Shown: piece after piece, positions 59,181-64,000 of the stretch | Layout of the letters: each line of letters begins with the position of its first letter | Numbering within the stretch: the stretch's first letter is position 1 | Source of the DNA: Oasisia sp. SBJ-2009 | Taxonomy: Eukaryota > Annelida > Polychaeta > Sabellida > Siboglinidae | Reading direction: 5' to 3' | NCBI GenBank assembly: GCA_964017155.1 | Contig: OZ024860.1 | Span: 49,959,583-50,023,582, forward strand | Length of the DNA stretch: 64,000 nucleotides | Translations under genes and position numbers: made by a program | The notes under the pieces: generated by a model | The model's database searches: none | Seen by the model: only the letters and a program-made list of their open reading frames with translations | What the model was told of the DNA's origin: nothing

Positions 59181-61413
59181 GTGAATACCTGGAGAGGGCA
59201 CGACTTTATCCAACTGGGTCGCCAATGGGTAGACAACCTCATAACCCCAACCTTGCTCGCACACCAGTTGATCCGCTCCGAGAGAGAGAGAGAGGGGGTT
59301 GGCTTCTACAGCAGCTTCTGTATCAAGCGTCTGTTACCTTACTTTTTCATCGCTGGACACCACAACTATGCAAGGTACCTCTCGTGGCACTGCCTCGATA
59401 TGTCAGTGCTCCTGCCTGCCGAGGCCAAGGACGACCTTCTCTCCGGTGCATTTGTCTGCTGGCACAAGGCAGCCAGCTGGAACGCTGTCTCTGCCGATCA
59501 GTTCGGGGAGCAGACGGCAATAAAGATCGGCAAAGGTGGCCTGAATGGTATCACGCTATCCTCAACACAAGTAGCAGAATGGATTGACTCTTTCCCAATA
59601 TCTGCATATGTTTCTGACACGCTTGACCATTGCTACTCTCCAGATCTGTCAGGCAGTTCCAGCGAGACACCGCACAAGGAGGAAGGTGTGAAGAGATGTA
59701 AAGTTGATGAAGATGACCGGCAGCGTATCAGTACAGAACCTGGAAAATGTTCCCACCCCCTCAATACCGAGAGTGATGTCCTCTACAACATTCATAATGG
59801 ATAAGTGGTTCCAACGATAGTCAATGTTTCAGACTCCTTGGCATTTGGTGCGACGATGTGTCAACTGCATTCCAAAACTCACTCTCAACCGGATTCCATG
59901 CAAAGGTCAGTTCGCCAGTCAATACTATTGAACATCTGAAACGAGGTGTCAACATTGGTGACAAGGTCGTGTTCGACATAGAGTCCATTTTTTTCCGTCT
60001 TCTGGTAGTCGGTCAACAGCGCGAGATGGAACTCCTGCCAATATTTCGGTATGAGCTATGTGCTGTCCCTCCATCACTTATGAATGAGTATGGTTGCCTC
60101 CGGAGAGGGAGCAATGTGATACTAGTTCACAAGTTTTGAGTAAAGCATCACAAGGCTCCACGCCCTGATGTCATCATCGTGGACGTCCAGCAACTCTTAT
60201 ATCACGTGGTCTGGCCCTGTGACGGAAGTGTGGATGTGCTGGCGGAGTCACTGAATGCACGGCTTGCATTGTGTGCTGCTCCAGAGAAAATCCTAGTGTT
60301 TGACCGTTACACCGAAATATCGGCTAAGGATCATGAGAGGCAGCGGCAAGTTGGTGTTGGCTCCAATACATTCAACCTGGACCTCAACAGCCCTCTGTCG
60401 TGAGGCAGTGATGAAGAACAAACACAACAAGCGTGGCCTGTCACGTCTTCTCAGCACGTTCAACCTGGGGTGTGGGGTGTCAGTTGAGAGCAGGGATGAT
60501 GGCGTCTTCTTGCACGATGAAGCTGACATCACCATCATCAGCTATCAGTTTCAAGCTGACGATGCTGGTCGTCAGGTGGTTAGAATCCTCAGCGACGACA
60601 GCGACATTTTCGTGCTGCTGGTGTACTGGACGTGACGTATGACTTCAGGTTCGTGTTTCTGTGCAAATGGAGAAGTGGGATGGTGTTGTCCTTGACATCA
60701 ACGCCACATGTGCCAACTTAGGAGGCACAGTGTGTTCACAGCTACTTGGAGCACATGCATTAAGCGCCTGTGATACTGATTCCTACCCCTTCGGCAAAGA
60801 CAAGGCTTCTGTTCTGAAGACACTGAAAGCAGGCAACTTTCCAGGGCTATTCGACGTACTGGGTGAGGAGAGTGCCACTCACGAGGACCTCATGGCAGTT
60901 GGACAGCATTTATTTGCGGTACTGTATGGACAACCCACGGGCACCTCGATGACTCAAGCTCGCTACAACATGTACACCCGCTAACAGGCGAATCCACTGC
61001 GCATCATGTTACTGCCTCCGACGGACACAAACCTTTACCTCCACGTGCCACGTGCTCACCTGCATATGTTGCTTTGGAAGGCAGCTGACCAACAGGGACC
61101 TCCAGATGTCTACATCGCAAACTATGGTTGGAAAATAGACGATGGGATAACTTGCCTCAGCACTGACAGTGGTCCACCAGGACCACCACTTCTAATGAAT
61201 GTCATCAGCTACCGCTGTCGAGCGAAGGACAAGGCATGCGAGGAAGGCAATTGTAGCTGTTACCATGAAAAACGCAGCTGCACAATATACTGCATCTGCA
61301 CAGCAGGTGATGAATGCTGCAACAAATTTACGAAGAAAGAGGAGTTGGAGAAGAACGATGACCAGCATGACCATGACTATGATGATGATTGTGTAGATCG
61401 TGATGAGTCATAA
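59181..61413 (+). pseudogene. FEN/XPG-like nuclease with cysteine-rich tail, broken
   Basis: The main gene of the element, spread over several frames. The N-terminal part (59181-59803) has LLPYFFIAGHHNYARYLSW and HKAASWNAVSADQFGEQ, motifs of a widespread uncharacterised animal transposon protein family. Next come IVDVQQLLYHVVWP and ILVFDRYTEISAKDHERQR (about 60175-60335), then HDEADITIISYQF, SDDSDIFVLLVYW, GAHALSACDTDSY and the cysteine cluster (61210-61320) before an Asp-rich end. Stops at 59802, 60137, 60401, 60633 and 60982 and frame changes show it is dead. Family knowledge: Academ transposons encode an XPG-type nuclease and a Cys8 finger. The match here is by motif only. Confidence 0.7.
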
Positions 61414-61964
61414 GAACAACACTCAGTATTGGATAGATAGCATGTCTGCTCACAGCTATCTATGTTCAGTTGGTTTGACTATGAATGTTTACATTTGGTT
61501 ATGTTAGCCATAGGCTAGTGTTTCTATGTTTAATAAAATGAACTATAAATAAAACCATTAATTGTCTGTTTCATTTTCAGTTAAGCGAATTGGGGAAGTT
61601 AAGAAAATTTCAACAATTTTGAGCCAAAATGACCTTGACCTTGATTTTATACATTGACCTTGACCATTAATCACGAAAATAATAACATATATGAATTCCT
61701 CGAGTCAAACTGATATAGAAAAGTGCTATTGCACATGATTCTAGGTCTATTAGTTCAAACGTTATACTTGGATCAACCTTAACTAGCGTTAACAATGATA
61801 ATTATGCTAATTAGCTAATAAAAAAAGGTCCCCAAAGTTGGCCCAGTGCCAACAAAGCTCAAAATCTCCCAGACACCCATGTGAATACATATCAATCAAA
61901 AAACCTTACAGTTATTACAATTTCTAGGTTCACCATTGAAAGGATACAGCTGGCAACTAGACTA
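60296..61964 (+). repeat. Right arm of the palindromic element
   Basis: Inverse of 57455-59118 with scattered base changes and small indels. Its outer end carries about 10 bp (CTGTATCCTTTCAA region) that the left end lacks or has changed. The mirror AGGTCA-type motifs are at 61630-61666. Confidence 0.92.
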
Positions 61965-64000
61965 TTACTTCTCTTGAAATACATCATATAGCATATAGTC
62001 TGAGTAAAACGTTTCGATTGAGAGAACTGCAACATCAAAACTAATGTCCACTCGCACTAGCTGTGATACCTATATAGATGTCATGCTATCGTTGATTTAA
62101 TTCTCCCAGTGATCGGCCTACATTATCATCTACCTCAACATGTTATATAAATAAAATAACTTGATAAAAACTAGGCTTCACCAACTTTCGAATGATTGTT
62201 CCGCGTCGCCAGTCTTCACATCATCGGGCCTGGTCGGTCAGTAATGCTGCCAGAAGTCGTCGGCCATGTGTCGCTGTATCTTCACCGGGGGCAGACACCT
62301 GAGAAAAAACAATAAAAGAGCGTTACAATGTGCACGGTGTCTAAGAAAATTGAAACCAGCAGGCTCAATTCTTACATATGCCCACATTACTTCACACCAC
62401 TGGCGTCAAAGACGCAAATCCCACCGCGATGCGATCGAGATTACACTAAAGAAACTGGCATCTGTCGCCAGCATCCGGCTGCGCGGCACAGTAATGGCGG
62501 CAAACCGCAATACTGTGTCGTCACGACAATACGGTAGACGCGCCATTTACGTTCCTGGCGACGTCAGATTTCAAGATGGCGACGCCTTTGATCTAGGCAA
62601 ACTGGGGAGGGGGGGGGGGGGCGCGCATTATTCCACTTTCTACTTCGTTCTTTCAATGTAACACTTGCGCTAGCCTATTTCTCAATAAGGTACACACATA
62701 GGACTACAGTCGTATTATGGTACAACGGCCTGATCGACATTCGGGTACTTTTTATGCACGATGCAAGTCAATGTGCGTGGCGCATAACACCGATTAGATT
62801 CAACAATGTCAGACTCTCTACACTGATTTTTAGACCAAATATATCAGGCCTGTTGCGTTCGCGCGTATTAAAACCACTACACTACCCTACCCCCGCCTCT
62901 CGTAATGAAGTTTCAAACGTAGGACCAATTGAGGTTGGCTTACATTCTACGCAAGTGCCTAATTCTTGTCGAAAATGGAACAGAATTTTCATATTCTTGT
63001 TCTCATTCACAGTACACTGTATATGATATGTATATACCACTATTGGATGAGTTGTCTCAATGTCTCAAGCAGCCTTCCACCTATGCCTAGGCAAATAGAA
63101 GTCTGGACAGTATCTAATTTAACATTCGTACTGCTGAGTTTCAAACTACTACACTCAACGACAGAAGTTCCCTTCATTGTGTTGGCAATCTACTCTCTGC
63201 GATCTGGAACTCTAAAACGTGTTAACGGCGACGCCACGAGGGCTGTATGCAGGCTGCGCAAAGATATATCTGAAGCATTATATGCCGTTCCAAGCGATAC
63301 AAGACGTTCGTTCGCATACAGATTTACTATGTAGTGTAATACTCTATGTAGGATGTGCACGGTATGTAGCTAGCTCAACATCAATGATTATATGATGCGA
63401 CCATTGCCTGTTAGTTGCTTTGTGATTTCGTTTTCATATTGAACTGGCGACATGTCTGCTCTTTGGTTTCAGGTCTTCCTATTTGAGTCCGAAGTGTGAG
63501 CAGCGACACAGACCCTCTGAGAATGCGACGCGCGAGTAGAGGTGAACCCCACGCATGTCTAGTATATAATTTCGTCGTTGTCTGGGTAGCTTGTAACAAC
63601 CTTTGTTTTCTCGTATGGCTCTTCGCCGTCAATGTCATGTCTAGCTTTTCGCGTTATCTGTTTGTCGGCATAGCGCTCAAGACATGGCCAAAGAGCTGGC
63701 CTTTTGGCACTGATCACTGTAGCATATGCTATTGTTTCCAAGGCAATATACCAACATATGTACTCGATCTCCGTCACTACCTAGATACAAATCTGCGTGC
63801 CGAAAAACGTGTGACTGCAATAAATATTGGTCTCAAAACATCGAGTGATCTCTACACTTGTCTTAGAAGGAAGACATATCAAATGAGCTACACTATTGCA
63901 AAGAATGAGGCACTTGTATAGGTTGGTTTTGCATGCTGTTTCCTAAGTATGCTGTTTAAAATCGAGATGAATGCGTTGTGTTGGCTGTCATGACGGTCAA
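61965..64000. repeat. Satellite block 4 (runs off the window)
   Basis: Satellite resumes in phase after the palindromic element. Near 61993 about 25 bp are lost (CATCATATAGC joined to ATATAGTCTGAG). The next anchor is at 63047 with a change (TTGGATGAG). The copy lacks the 17 bp before CAATACTGTG (62500), as in monomer 4, and its 140-codon frame end is altered by a short deletion near 63885. The array continues past 64000. Confidence 0.96.

Larger units (their letters stand above)
57455..61964. mobile_element. 4.5-kb palindromic transposon with TTA target duplication
   Basis: The element interrupts the satellite motif GACATTACTTCTC. TTA stands on both sides (57452-57454 and 61965-61967). Ends are TAGTCCAATTGCCAG and, on the other strand, TAGTCTAGTTGCCAG. 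Two arms of about 1.67 kb (57455-59118 and 60296-61964) are inverted copies, with a unique centre of about 1.18 kb. The duplication shows that the palindrome moved as one unit. Three-base duplications occur in PIF/Harbinger (TWA) and Academ transposons. The gene content (FEN/XPG-like nuclease with a cysteine-rich domain) favours Academ-like, though no transposase core is recognised. Confidence 0.8.

Overview
The window is eukaryotic and almost certainly from an invertebrate animal. The evidence is spliced exons with GT/AG borders, a CR1-type LINE with an esterase ORF1, a tyrosine-recombinase (DIRS/Ngaro-like) retroelement, remnants of other LINEs, a transposon-borne FEN/XPG-like nuclease family, and ACGTC-rich minisatellites. 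I cannot fix the phylum from sequence alone; marine invertebrates such as a lancelet, cnidarian or lophotrochozoan would all fit. Nothing bacterial or viral is seen.

About 36 kb (56%) is one tandem repeat with a monomer of about 2.24 kb, roughly 16 monomer equivalents. It lies in four blocks: 1-6844, 20867-45139, 54464-57454 and 61965-64000. The window starts and ends inside the array. Each monomer has a long G run, a TATA-like motif and several long but probably non-functional open frames. Blocks have their own variants, and short tracts are shared between monomers exactly three units apart, which suggests conversion or unequal exchange with a three-monomer offset.

Three kinds of sequence interrupt the array. 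(1) A 14-kb island (6845-20866) joined out of phase. It holds a 90-bp ACGTC minisatellite, a compound microsatellite, a dead L2-like LINE, about 3 kb of plain AT-rich DNA, a small spliced gene with a DUF4806-like C-terminus (13134-14851), an apparently intact CR1 retrotransposon (about 15.2-19.8 kb), and a 107-bp ACGTC minisatellite. (2) A 9.3-kb composite element (45140-54463) with 61-bp terminal inverted repeats, TGT...ACA ends and a candidate GCGC target duplication. Inside are subterminal inverted repeats that include a LINE tail, a truncated DIRS/Ngaro-like retroelement (gag, RT-RNase H, recombinase) and a dead LINE. (3) A 4.5-kb palindromic element (57455-61964) with arms of about 1.67 kb and a TTA target duplication. 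It carries broken copies of a nuclease-plus-cysteine-rich gene resembling those of Academ-type transposons.

The only gene that looks like a host gene is the DUF4806-like one. The most intact mobile element is the CR1 LINE. Its ORF1 ends in two overlapping slippery heptamers that would shift ribosomes into ORF2. The rest is a record of transposons landing in, and satellite expanding around, a repeat-rich and probably heterochromatic locus.
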